Below, piece by piece: positions 15,662 to 22,936 of a stretch of DNA of 26,903 bases. The translations under genes were made by a program, and so were the position numbers. The notes under the pieces were generated by a model. That model was given only the letters and a program-made list of their open reading frames with translations, did no database searches and was not told the origin of the DNA. Within the stretch, counting starts at the first letter, position 1; every line of letters starts with the position of its first letter. Origin of the DNA: Bacteroidales bacterium UBA2764 (GTDB taxonomy: Bacteria > Bacteroidota > Bacteroidia > Bacteroidales > Paludibacteraceae); the NCBI GenBank assembly GCA_002352705.1, contig DEIW01000060.1:409-27311 (forward strand), written 5' to 3'.

Positions 15662-15704
15662 ATACTAAATGCCCAAATGGTAAATGACTAAATAGTAAAT
15701 CCCC
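15662..15704 (+). repeat. AAATG-word repeat between greA and the HIT gene
   Basis: AAATACT, AAATGCCC, AAATGGT, AAATGACT, AAATAGT and AAATCCCC fill the gap completely with a 7-8 base period. The AATGGTAAATGACTAAAT core is identical to that in the gap before greA. Confidence 0.88.
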
Positions 15705-16112
15705 ATGACGCTCTTTACACGAATCATCAAAGGTGAGATACCGAGCTACAAGGTAGCAGAGGATGAGAAGAACTATGCTTTTTTGGATATCAATCCTCTC
15801 ACAAAGGGTCATACACTGGTTATCCCGAAATTGCCGGAACCGGAGAGCGATTATCTGTTCGATTTGACGGACGAGCAGTATGAGAGCCTGATGTGTTTTG
15901 CCAAACGCGTAGCAAAAGGCGTGAAGGCAGCTACGGGATGCAAGAGGGTAGGCGTAGCCGTACTGGGCATGGAGGTAAACCACGTCCATATCCATCTGAT
16001 CCCGCTTAACTCGGAGAAAGATATGCTTTTCAGCAATCCCAAACTCAGCTTGCCGGCAGAGGAGATGGCTATTATTGCCAACTCCATCGCCGAGGCAGTA
16101 GAGAAAGGGTAA
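15705..16112 (+). CDS. HIT-family nucleotide hydrolase
   Basis: HIT proteins hydrolyse or transfer nucleoside phosphates, such as adenosine phosphoramidates. The 135-residue protein shows the HIT fold: FTRIIKGEIPSYKV at the start, LDINPLTKGHTLVIPK (residues about 27-42) and the triad motif H93-V-H95-I-H97 in NHVHIHLIP, where the middle His is the expected nucleophile. It follows greA after a word-repeat gap. Its stop lies seven bases from the convergent psuG stop, with no clear terminator between. The physiological substrate cannot be told from sequence. Confidence 0.93.
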   Translation: MTLFTRIIKGEIPSYKVAEDEKNYAFLDINPLTKGHTLVIPKLPEPESDYLFDLTDEQYESLMCFAKRVAKGVKAATGCKRVGVAVLGMEVNHVHIHLIPLNSEKDMLFSNPKLSLPAEEMAIIANSIAEAVEKG

Positions 16113-16119
16113 TTAGAAG

Positions 16120-17034
16120 TTAGAGATGTGAGAGAGCTACGGCGGTACGCGCAGCGAGGCGTGCGTTATTGAGCACAAGCTGGATATTCGCAGCAAGACT
16201 GTCTCCGCCTGTCAAGTCTTTCACTTTGGCTAAAAGGAAAGGTGTGCATTGTTTGCCATGCACGCCTTTTTTGTCGGCTTCCGCCAAGGCTTGCTCAATA
16301 GCGGCATTGATGACGTCCGCAGGCATGGAGAACTGCTCCGGAATAGGGTTGGTGACGAGCATGCCGCCTTTGAGACCGCAAGTTAGCTTTGCATTGAAAG
16401 CCTCCGCAAGTTCTTCCGGTGTGTCAATACGATAATCTACTCCGAATCCGGAATGGCGGGTATAGAAAGCGGGCAGTTCATCCGTGCCATAACCTATTAC
16501 AGGCACTCCTTTGGTCTCCAGGTACTCGAGCGTGAGTCCGAGGTCGAGAATGGATTTAGCGCCGGCACAGATAACCATGACAGGTGTCTGCGCGAGTTCC
16601 TCAAGGTCAGCGGAGATGTCGAAGGTCTGTTGCGCGCCACGGTGTACGCCACCTATGCCTCCGGTAGCGAAGATTTTGATACCTGCCATAGCGGCGATAA
16701 TCATTGTCGTCGTGACGGTTGTTGCGCCGTCTTCTTTGCGAGCGATGAGAACGGGCAAATCACGGCGCGATGCTTTGATGACATCCTGCCCTTTCTTACC
16801 AAGGTATTCGATCTCTTCGGGCGTACAGCCGGCTTTCAGTTTGCCTCCGATGACTGCGATAGTAGCGGGTACTGCGCCGTTATCGCGTATGGTTTGTTCT
16901 ACACGCAAAGCCGTCTCCACGTTCTGCGGATAAGGCATGCCATGACTGATGATGGTGGACTCAAGTGCCACAACAGGTTTGCCGGTCTTCAGTGCTTCCT
17001 GCACCTCCGGCGAGATAGATAAAAATTTATTCAT
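16120..17034 (-). CDS. psuG: Pseudouridine-5'-phosphate glycosidase PsuG
   Basis: PsuG splits the C-C glycosidic bond of pseudouridine 5'-phosphate to uracil and ribose 5-phosphate (reversibly in vitro). E25 (ALESTIISHG), K87, D143 (DISADLEEL) and K160 (CAGAKSILDLG) sit at a constant offset of six from the E. coli catalytic and metal residues E31, K93, D149 and K166. I chose the ATG giving MNKFLSISPE (304 aa); an upstream TTG would add ten residues encoded by an AT-rich repeat and is unlikely. The psuK stop is 31 bases upstream, so the two form an operon covering phosphorylation and cleavage. Confidence 0.97.
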   Translation of the reverse strand: MNKFLSISPEVQEALKTGKPVVALESTIISHGMPYPQNVETALRVEQTIRDNGAVPATIAVIGGKLKAGCTPEEIEYLGKKGQDVIKASRRDLPVLIARKEDGATTVTTTMIIAAMAGIKIFATGGIGGVHRGAQQTFDISADLEELAQTPVMVICAGAKSILDLGLTLEYLETKGVPVIGYGTDELPAFYTRHSGFGVDYRIDTPEELAEAFNAKLTCGLKGGMLVTNPIPEQFSMPADVINAAIEQALAEADKKGVHGKQCTPFLLAKVKDLTGGDSLAANIQLVLNNARLAARTAVALSHL

Positions 17035-17036
17035 AA

Positions 17037-17064
17037 TTGATAGTTTATAATTCTCAATTCTCAA
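17037..17064 (-). repeat. AATTGAG-word repeat between psuK and psuG
   Basis: On the minus strand AATTGAG, AATTGAG and AATTATA, then ATCAATT, fill the gap ahead of the psuG start with a period of seven bases. Confidence 0.7.
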
Positions 17065-17065
17065 T

Positions 17066-17962
17066 TCACAACAGTATATTTGCGATATCGGGATTGACGG
17101 CTTTAGGGCTTAAAAGGGTAGCGCGTGCTGCCATGAGCCCGTATTGCGCGGTTTGTGGAAAGTCTATGCCTTTGGCGTGTGCAAAGACTACTCCGGCAAG
17201 AAAAGCGTCTCCGGCTCCTGTAGTATTCACTATATCTCCCGGCAGAGCGGGGAAGAGCCATTCTTCGGCTGCGGTACGGGCATACACGCCTTCGCTGCCC
17301 AGCGTGATATAGACATGTGCCACACCGAGGTTCAGGAGCGCCTGCGCCGCTTCAGCATAGGAGGAGGTGTTAGTGACCGCCAGCGCCTCTTTGAGATTGA
17401 GTTTGAGGGTATGCAGGTAGGGCAGTTTGGCGTTTGTCAAGGCATTGACAATCCGGTGTGCCTTGGTGGTACTGACACCGTCAATAAAGAGCGGAGCCGT
17501 TACATTCTCCATGAGCCATCTGAGAGCATCTTCCGTAATATTGGTATCGGCTATGATATAATCCGAAGTATTGATCTCTCCGTTTCTTTTTGTGAGCCAT
17601 TCGGGGGTGATGGCACGGACACACTCTGTATCGGCAACGGCGGCAATCATTTCTCCTCCGTGATTATTGATGCACAAGTAGACACCCGATCGGAGATTGG
17701 AAATCCGTTCGGAGAGATGTACGTCAATGTCCTGTTGGATACAATGGTCATGCAGCAGTCCGCCGAAGAGGTCGCCTCCAAAGACTGTCAGCAGTTGGAC
17801 CTTGGTACCCAGTAGCGCTAAGTTATGTGCTATGTTCCGTGCCACTCCTCCATAGCCGATGTCAATATGTCCGGGATTGGAGTCCGCAGCGATGAATGCA
17901 TCATTGAGGGATGCGGAGAGATCGACATTTGCGCCGCCGATAACAGAAATACGTGTCTCCAT
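17066..17962 (-). CDS. psuK: Pseudouridine kinase PsuK (PfkB family)
   Basis: This kinase phosphorylates pseudouridine at the 5' position, making the substrate of PsuG. The 298-residue protein has the PfkB (ribokinase) features: VIGGANVDL at the start, GYGGVARNIAHNLALLG (residues about 37-53) and NTTGAGDAFLAGV (246-258), with D252 as the likely catalytic base. PfkB specificity is hard to read from sequence alone; the call rests mainly on the adjoining psuG. No dedicated promoter was found, and the DUF2147 gene ends 23 bases upstream, so the three may share a transcript. Confidence 0.92.
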   Translation of the reverse strand: METRISVIGGANVDLSASLNDAFIAADSNPGHIDIGYGGVARNIAHNLALLGTKVQLLTVFGGDLFGGLLHDHCIQQDIDVHLSERISNLRSGVYLCINNHGGEMIAAVADTECVRAITPEWLTKRNGEINTSDYIIADTNITEDALRWLMENVTAPLFIDGVSTTKAHRIVNALTNAKLPYLHTLKLNLKEALAVTNTSSYAEAAQALLNLGVAHVYITLGSEGVYARTAAEEWLFPALPGDIVNTTGAGDAFLAGVVFAHAKGIDFPQTAQYGLMAARATLLSPKAVNPDIANILL

Positions 17963-17985
17963 GGGTTTTCAGATTTATCAGGTGT

Positions 17986-18420
17986 TTATTTTCGTATCCA
18001 TGTCTGGTTGCGGCCGAGGAAGCCGCGTTTGTCTATTGACCCTCGCAGGACAAGTTTGCCGTTCTTGGGATAAATCTTTCCGTAATAGAATTTTCCGGAT
18101 TCAGGGTCCAACACTTTACCTCCCTTGAGTAGGTTATTTTCTGCGTCATAACTCATCCCACGGATGATTACCAACCCTTCGATAGGCGCGTTATGGTCAG
18201 CTTCGGTACACTGGTCGCATCTGAGATCCTGCGGTCCGACAAGCATCTTGGCTATTTTGCCGTAATATAGTCCGTCTGTGCCCCTGTATATAGAGACGAT
18301 AGAGAAGTTATCGCCGGTTTTGTCATCCACGGTTTTCCATTCGCCGATAATCTGCTGAATACCGGCATGGACATAGAGTGTGGCTACCAAAGACAGGGCA
18401 ATGAATATAAGTCGTTTCAT
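17986..18420 (-). CDS. DUF2147 exported protein
   Basis: The 144-residue protein begins with a signal peptide (MKRLIFIALSLVATLYVHA). The mature part shows the DUF2147 pattern: IGEWKTVDDKTGDNFS.V.IY.G..G.YYGKI, a CDQC pair, PIEGLVIIRGM, GGKVLDPESGKFYYGKI and a final RGFLGRNQTWIRK. The family is periplasmic and of unknown function. I chose the ATG at 18420 because it begins the signal peptide and lies 21 bases after a consensus promoter; a longer frame would start inside that promoter. It is the first gene of a possible DUF2147-psuK-psuG run. Confidence 0.9.
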   Translation of the reverse strand: MKRLIFIALSLVATLYVHAGIQQIIGEWKTVDDKTGDNFSIVSIYRGTDGLYYGKIAKMLVGPQDLRCDQCTEADHNAPIEGLVIIRGMSYDAENNLLKGGKVLDPESGKFYYGKIYPKNGKLVLRGSIDKRGFLGRNQTWIRK

Positions 18421-18441
18421 AGCTTCTTCTTTTTCAGAGTA

Positions 18442-18472
18442 CAAAGGTACAATAAAAAATTCAAAGTTCAAA
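18442..18472 (-). promoter_or_regulatory. Bacteroidota promoter for the DUF2147 gene
   Basis: The minus strand has TTTG, a 19-base spacer and TACCTTTG. The -33 part lies inside an AT-rich word repeat (TAATTTT, TAATTTT, AAATTTTG, AACTTTG), so repeat changes here could alter promoter spacing. Confidence 0.7.
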
Positions 18473-18525
18473 ATTTAAAATTAAAAATTATGCAAAAAAA
18501 GGAGAAAAAAGAGAAGGAAAGCTAT

Positions 18526-18556
18526 AAAAAACAAAGAAGGTTGTCTCCCGACAACC
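18526..18556 (-). terminator. Intrinsic terminator of small RNA B
   Basis: On the minus strand GGTTGTC-GGGA-GACAACC is a 7-bp stem with a GGGA loop, followed by TTCTTTGTTTTTT. Confidence 0.8.
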
Positions 18557-18598
18557 CAATCTTTTTACTTAACCTTAAATCTAATACCATGAAAAACA
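18526..18598 (-). ncRNA. Candidate small RNA B, about 73 nt
   Basis: A consensus promoter is followed by a leader with GTTTTTCATGGTATTAG and ATTTAAGGTTAAG, then a terminator. Length, promoter spacer and leader words match candidate small RNA A at 14945-15016, while the terminator stem differs in sequence. No ORF of note lies inside. It ends about 50 bases before the DUF2147 promoter, so it looks independent of that gene. The ends are estimated, and the family name (possibly Bacteroidales-1) is a guess. Confidence 0.6.
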
Positions 18599-18603
18599 CG
18601 GTG

Positions 18604-18635
18604 CAAAGGTACTGCTTTTTTGCAATATGACCAAA
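18604..18635 (-). promoter_or_regulatory. Bacteroidota promoter of small RNA B
   Basis: TTTG, a 20-base spacer and TACCTTTG on the minus strand. The spacer begins GTCATAT and ends AAAAGCAG, as in the promoter of small RNA A. The bases between it and trmD (18636-18719) are AT-rich with no recognisable element. Confidence 0.8.
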
Positions 18636-18719
18636 TATTTTGCAAAAAATATGTTATAAAACATAAAATTGTAAAGTGTAGTTGGCAAAAAAACTCCTGT
18701 CCCCACGATATTCAACAAT

Positions 18720-19400
18720 TTAGTTGTTGTCTAATAAATCCGGTCTTCTTTTGCGGGTGTGTTCTACGGATTGGTCGTATATCCATTCTTCGATCTTCGC
18801 CTGGTGACCGGAGAGCAGTATTTCCGGCACTTTCCATCCTTTATAATCAGCAGGTCGCGTATAGACTCCGGCTTCGAGCAGGCCGTCCTGAAAAGAGTCA
18901 TTGAGGGCGGATTCGACATCGCCAAGCGCTCCGGGAAGAAGCCGGACGATAGCATCCGTCATCATAGCAGCAGGTATCTCTCCTCCGGTGAGAACAAAAT
19001 CTCCGATACTGAACTCCCGTGTGATGAGATGGTCACGTACGCGCTGGTCAACACCTTTGTAGTGGCCGCATAGGATGATGATATTCTGCTTGAGCGAGAG
19101 TTCGTTAGCCGCTTTCTGGTTGAATCGTTCGCCGTCCGGAGCGGTGAAGATAATCTCGTCGTATTTCCGTTCTGCAGTGAGATGGGAGATGCATCTGTCG
19201 ATAGGTTCTATCTGCAGCACCATCCCTGCGCCGAAACCGAAGGCGTAGTCATCGACTTTGCGATGTTTGTCAAGTGTCCAGTCACGTAGGTTATGAACGT
19301 AAATCTCGCAGAGACCTTTGTCTTTAGCGCGCTGAATGATAGAGTGGTTCAAAGGAGATTCTAACAATTCCGGGCAGCATGTAATTATATCTATTCGCAT
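18720..19400 (-). CDS. trmD: tRNA (guanine-N1)-methyltransferase TrmD
   Basis: TrmD makes m1G37 in tRNAs with G36-G37, including tRNA-Pro(GGG), and so guards the reading frame. The 226-residue SPOUT protein has LCGHYKGVDQRV (110-121), SIGDFVLTGGEIPAAMMTDA (131-150), R153 and D168 (NDSF), offset by one from E. coli R154 and D169. The usual GGGPGM loop reads GFGAGM here. The C-terminal PADYKGWKVPEILLSGHQAK is complete. It has its own promoter with a very short leader and appears monocistronic. A weak CAACAA...TTGTTG palindrome spans its stop codon. Confidence 0.97.
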   Translation of the reverse strand: MRIDIITCCPELLESPLNHSIIQRAKDKGLCEIYVHNLRDWTLDKHRKVDDYAFGFGAGMVLQIEPIDRCISHLTAERKYDEIIFTAPDGERFNQKAANELSLKQNIIILCGHYKGVDQRVRDHLITREFSIGDFVLTGGEIPAAMMTDAIVRLLPGALGDVESALNDSFQDGLLEAGVYTRPADYKGWKVPEILLSGHQAKIEEWIYDQSVEHTRKRRPDLLDNN

Positions 19401-19419
19401 AATTTATTGTTTTCTGTGG

Positions 19420-19451
19420 CAAAGGTAGTAAAATTTTTGCATATATGCAAA
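19420..19451 (-). promoter_or_regulatory. Bacteroidota promoter for trmD
   Basis: TTTG, a 20-base spacer (containing the palindrome GCATATATGC) and TACCTTTG on the minus strand. The -7 element ends 19 bases upstream of the trmD ATG. Confidence 0.8.
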
Positions 19452-19560
19452 TATTTGATTATTTTTCTTCCCATCCACCTTTCTCATTTGTCCTTTCATC
19501 TTTTATTTTATATAAATTGTAATTACCTAAAAATGAGGATAATCCAGAGGTGTTGTAAGG

Positions 19561-19615
19561 GGCATCGAGGAGGCAATGAGGAGGCATTGGCTATGCAATG
19601 GCTATGCAACGAGGG
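19561..19615. repeat. Five 11-base units downstream of yidD
   Basis: GGCATCGAGGA, GGCAATGAGGA, GGCATTGGCTA, TGCAATGGCTA and TGCAACGAGGG lie head to tail, drifting stepwise from one end to the other. They sit just past the yidD stop, at the end of the long operon. No terminator hairpin is obvious nearby. Confidence 0.9.
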
Positions 19616-19622
19616 GGAATTA

Positions 19623-19895
19623 TCAGGGAACGGGGTCGTAACCGGAGCCGCCCCAGGGATGGCAGCGGCAGATGCGTTTGATTCCCAGCCAGCCGCCTTT
19701 GAAGATACCGTATTTGAGGACGGCTTGCACCATATACTGGCTGCAGGTAGGGGTGTATCGGCATGAGGGTGGAGTGAGCGGGGAGATAAAGAAACGGTAG
19801 AAATATACGGGCAATAAAAACAATTGGCGGACGAGATGTCTCGCCCGGTCATTCCATGAGGTGGAGGAGTTGTTTTTATGTTGACTATCACTCAT
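19623..19895 (-). CDS. yidD: Membrane protein insertion efficiency factor YidD
   Basis: YidD is a small membrane-associated protein linked to YidC-dependent insertion of inner-membrane proteins. The 90-residue protein has the family core: YRFFISPLTPPSCRYTPTCS followed by QY, then GGWLGIKRICRCHPWGGSGYDPVP. Its ATG overlaps the rnpA stop by eight bases, which implies translational coupling and is the usual arrangement. The stop is followed by an 11-base-period repeat. Confidence 0.95.
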   Translation of the reverse strand: MSDSQHKNNSSTSWNDRARHLVRQLFLLPVYFYRFFISPLTPPSCRYTPTCSQYMVQAVLKYGIFKGGWLGIKRICRCHPWGGSGYDPVP

Positions 19896-20256
19896 TACTC
19901 TTTATTTTTCTCAGGGCTTTGATGACCGCTTTCTCTATTGTTTTGTAAGATTGTTCCTCTTTGTCGATGTAGTTAAAAGCTATTTGGAAGTTAGAAGGCA
20001 CACCGCTGTCGCTCTGGGAAATCAGGGTATCTTGATGAAGCCGGTACGCCTCGCGCATGAGTCTGCGGAGCCGGTTCCGTTGGACGGCATGCTTGAAGAG
20101 CGATTTGGGAGCCCAGACAAGCACTTGAGTCTCCCCTTTCGTTGGTTGGTAGGTGACGCGAAGCGGCCACGCCGTGAAGCGTTTGCCATTCTTATACAGA
20201 GCCGCAATCCCCAGAGCTCCGCATAACTTCGCCTCTTTGGGAAAAGTGTTAGGCAT
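19888..20256 (-). CDS. rnpA: Ribonuclease P protein component
   Basis: RnpA assists the P RNA in cleaving the 5' leader of precursor tRNAs. I chose the start giving MPNTFPKEAKLCG (122 aa), because FPK..(R/K)L is the usual opening and the ATG overlaps the hemD stop by eight bases; a longer frame runs into hemD. The RNR motif (VQRNRLRRLMREAYRL, from residue 58) is complete. It sits between hemD and yidD, the typical Bacteroidales order. Confidence 0.95.
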   Translation of the reverse strand: MPNTFPKEAKLCGALGIAALYKNGKRFTAWPLRVTYQPTKGETQVLVWAPKSLFKHAVQRNRLRRLMREAYRLHQDTLISQSDSGVPSNFQIAFNYIDKEEQSYKTIEKAVIKALRKIKSNE

Positions 20257-20992
20257 TTTTATCCAGATAATCGGCGATAGCCATAGGCAGTGAAGCAAAG
20301 GTTTTTCCTTGTCCTGCTTCTATGTCCACTCGCAGCCCTGCGTCCTCCAAAGCGCGTACGGTACCTTCTCCAAAAGCTGCGATGAGTGTCTTCCCTTGTT
20401 GCCACTCGGGGAAATTCTCCCGAAGAGAAGTAACTCCGGCAGGCGTGAAGAGTGCGATAATATCATAGTTGAAGTCTTTGTCCTTAGGCCAAGGTGTAGT
20501 GACGGTGCGATACATAATGGCGGGTTGGACTTCTATGCCGTTCTGGGCAAACATATTGATTTGGTCCTTGGTATGGATATTGGAAAGCACCATCAGATAC
20601 CGCTCGTTAGGACGTCGGTGCATAGCGGGAAGCAGGTCTTCAAACTTGTTTCCGGTCTCCGGGAAGAAGACTTTCCGTTTGCGATAGTTGATGAATTTCT
20701 GAAGGTAGAGTCCGACTTGCTCCGAGTTGCAGTAATAATGCATAGAGTCGGGCACATTGAAGCGCATTTCTTCGCACAAGCGGAAATAATGCTCAGCACC
20801 GAGTTTGGAATTAAGGATAACAGCCGTATAGTCCATGGGATTGATATGCTGTTGTCTGAATTCGCGGGCGGAGAGCCCTTCAATATGAATGAACTGGTGG
20901 AAGTCGCATTGTACATCATATTGCTCTTCCAATCGCGAGTATGGGTTATGCGCCGTCTCAGGACGCGGTTGAGAGAAAAGAATTTTTATCAT
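20249..20992 (-). CDS. hemD: Uroporphyrinogen-III synthase (Bacteroidota type)
   Basis: HemD closes and inverts ring D of hydroxymethylbilane to give uroporphyrinogen III in tetrapyrrole synthesis. The family is poorly conserved, but the 247-residue protein follows the Bacteroides pattern closely: ILFSQPRP at the start, FIHIEGLSAREFRQQ, NYRKRKVFFPETGN, EDLLPAM, YDIIALFTPAGVTSLRENFP and a final AFGEGTVRALEDAGLR. The start ATG overlaps the stop of the DUF4271 gene (ATGA); the longer open frame upstream is a shadow of that gene. The gene order with DUF4271, rnpA and yidD supports the call. Confidence 0.92.
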   Translation of the reverse strand: MIKILFSQPRPETAHNPYSRLEEQYDVQCDFHQFIHIEGLSAREFRQQHINPMDYTAVILNSKLGAEHYFRLCEEMRFNVPDSMHYYCNSEQVGLYLQKFINYRKRKVFFPETGNKFEDLLPAMHRRPNERYLMVLSNIHTKDQINMFAQNGIEVQPAIMYRTVTTPWPKDKDFNYDIIALFTPAGVTSLRENFPEWQQGKTLIAAFGEGTVRALEDAGLRVDIEAGQGKTFASLPMAIADYLDKNA

Positions 20993-21642
20993 AGAGAAGA
21001 TATTATTTTCGATGACGAAAAAACAAGGACAGCAAAAGGCAAAACCTCTAATGTGCAGAAATAGAGCACAACATAGAGAATAGCTGTCGGTGACTGGATA
21101 TAGATGCGCGCCATGCGGTATAGGCACATGACGGTAAAGACAAGAGACACGGCTCCTAACGCCCAAAGACATAGGGTGGGGTTGCCAATCCGCACAAACA
21201 CCAATGAGCAAATATATAAGATACAAGTGCAGATGGTAACCATGTCCCCGTATTGCTCATAGACGGGCATGAAACGTCGTGACAACTGAAAAGTATAGTC
21301 GAGCAGTATATTGCAGAGCATCTTAGCTATCAATACCGTTAAAACCATACCGCAAACAGTGGCGAAGATAGTGAATCGGAAATCTCCTCCATCGTAAAAA
21401 CCCAGACAAAGAGACAGGGCTATTGTTCCAATACGGAAAGCAGCTATTAAAATTTGTCCGATGGAATTAGCGGGGGCCTCTTTGTAAGTACGGTCAGTCC
21501 GGGCGAGGATAGTGACCGGCGATTGAGTGATGACACCGGGCTGCATAACTTCGCTGAACACTGCGCAGAGGAACAACACAAGCATCAACCATCCGCACCA
21601 GGAGGCGCTCATAGGAGATAATATGTGTATGACTTCAGTCAT
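20989..21642 (-). CDS. DUF4271 integral membrane protein
   Basis: The 217-residue protein has about five or six hydrophobic segments (residues about 15-35, 65-80, 90-112, 138-150, 158-176 and 185-207) and a basic first cytosolic loop. Position just before hemD with a 4-base overlap is typical of the DUF4271 family in Bacteroidales. Its function is unknown. It starts 21 bases after the U32 gene and belongs to the same operon. Confidence 0.8.
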   Translation of the reverse strand: MTEVIHILSPMSASWCGWLMLVLFLCAVFSEVMQPGVITQSPVTILARTDRTYKEAPANSIGQILIAAFRIGTIALSLCLGFYDGGDFRFTIFATVCGMVLTVLIAKMLCNILLDYTFQLSRRFMPVYEQYGDMVTICTCILYICSLVFVRIGNPTLCLWALGAVSLVFTVMCLYRMARIYIQSPTAILYVVLYFCTLEVLPFAVLVFSSSKIISSL

Positions 21643-21663
21643 GGAGTAGTCGTTAATCAGTCA

Positions 21664-22932
21664 TCAGTTTTCAATCCATAGGTATAATTTGTCACCTCGG
21701 TGGATAAGTCGGTCTGTTTTCAAGGAAAAGAATGTCCCTTTTTTCACGAGTGTTGTCGGCTGTCCGTCTGCGTCCCGCATACCTTCCGCACGGCATTCAT
21801 AGACGCCGGTGGTCTCTCCGGTAATGAGGAGCTGTTGTCCCTCTTTAATAGCATCTACGGCTTCCACAAGGAACTCCGCCACACTCAGGTTCTTGAAAAA
21901 ATTGGTACATTTGGCGGCGTATATCTTGGTCCGCGTAGCTTTATTGCCGTATGAACGGGTCCATTCTCCTAACCGTTGGCCTTGATAATACCCGTCCCAG
22001 AAACCTCTGTTGAACACCTTGCTCAGGCGTTCGTCCCATTGGGCAATCTTCGGCTCGATGACAGCATCATTGCTGTATTCGCCGTTCCGCCATGCCTCTA
22101 CCGCCTCTTTATAGCACCTGACAACGGTAGAGACATACTCTGGTCCCCTGGCGCGTCCTTCAATCTTCAGAACACGCACTCCGGCATCCAGCATCTTATT
22201 CAGGAAATGAATGGTTTTCAGGTCCTTCGGAGACATGATATATTGGTTGTCAATATCCAGCTCAAGGTCTGAGGATTTATCTTTGACGGTATATCCTCTG
22301 CGACATACTTGAACGCATGCTCCTCTATTGGCGGAAAGCCCGTAGTTGTTAAGACTGAGGTAACACTTGCCGCTGACCGCCATGCATAGGGCGCCATGAC
22401 AGAACATCTCTATACGGATCGGTTCTCCGTTGCGACCGCAAATATGCTGCTCTTCGATATCGCGATGGATAGATGCCACCTGCTCCATATTAAGCTCACG
22501 AGCCAGGACTACGACATCCGCAAACTGCGCATAGAATTTCAGAGCTTCCGTATTCGCAATATTCAGCTGGGTAGAGAGATGCACCTCCTGCCCGATAGCG
22601 TTGGCATACTGCATGACTGCTATATCGGACGCAATAATGGCATCCACTCCTACAGAATGTGCTTTGTCCACTATCTGTCGCATCAAAGGCAAGTCCTCAG
22701 GGTACATTACGGTGTTGACGGTGAGGTATGTCTTTACACCGGCTTTACGGCAACGCTCAACAATAGCTGCCATATCCTCGGTGGTGAAATTTACTGAAGA
22801 GCGTGCCCGCATATTCAGATGCTCAATCCCGAAATAGACGCTGGTAGCCCCGGCTTCTATAGCAGCAGCCAGACTCTCCCAACACCCTACCGGAGCCATG
22901 ATTTCAATATTTACCGTTGGGTCATTTACCAT
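21664..22932 (-). CDS. trhP: U32 family protein, probable tRNA U34 hydroxylation protein TrhP
   Basis: The U32 family, once called peptidases, includes TrhP (YegQ), which hydroxylates U34 of tRNAs from prephenate, and RlhA, which acts on 23S rRNA. The 422-residue protein has MAPVG.WESL, the signature EMFCHGALC (C178, C183), then C190, C206 and C210 (NRGACVQVCR), consistent with an iron-sulfur site. The length suits TrhP better than the longer RlhA, but the distinction is not certain. The first nine residues (MVNDPTVNI) are encoded by a word repeat that continues from the upstream gap, so the true start may have been moved by it. It begins four bases after asd. Confidence 0.82.
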   Translation of the reverse strand: MVNDPTVNIEIMAPVGCWESLAAAIEAGATSVYFGIEHLNMRARSSVNFTTEDMAAIVERCRKAGVKTYLTVNTVMYPEDLPLMRQIVDKAHSVGVDAIIASDIAVMQYANAIGQEVHLSTQLNIANTEALKFYAQFADVVVLARELNMEQVASIHRDIEEQHICGRNGEPIRIEMFCHGALCMAVSGKCYLSLNNYGLSANRGACVQVCRRGYTVKDKSSDLELDIDNQYIMSPKDLKTIHFLNKMLDAGVRVLKIEGRARGPEYVSTVVRCYKEAVEAWRNGEYSNDAVIEPKIAQWDERLSKVFNRGFWDGYYQGQRLGEWTRSYGNKATRTKIYAAKCTNFFKNLSVAEFLVEAVDAIKEGQQLLITGETTGVYECRAEGMRDADGQPTTLVKKGTFFSLKTDRLIHRGDKLYLWIEN

Positions 22933-22936
22933 TTGA

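Noticed and set aside
16453..17022. Plus-strand open frames opposite psuG and psuK
   Set aside because: Both minus-strand genes have complete catalytic motifs; the plus frames are shadows.
18490..18630. Lysine-rich plus-strand ORF, including an ATGAAAAACACG start-like site
   Set aside because: It runs antisense through the terminator, leader and promoter of small RNA B; from the inner ATG the frame stops after 13 codons.
18713..18729. CAACAA...TTGTTG palindrome over the trmD stop as a terminator
   Set aside because: It is a six-base AT-rich stem without a T-run on either side; too weak to call.
20309..21064. 251-codon plus-strand frame opposite hemD
   Set aside because: hemD matches its family along the full length and fits an overlapping operon; the plus frame shows no family features.
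20993..21226. N-terminal extension of hemD by 78 residues
   Set aside because: It lies inside the DUF4271 gene in another frame; the ATGA overlap start gives a normal family N-terminus.
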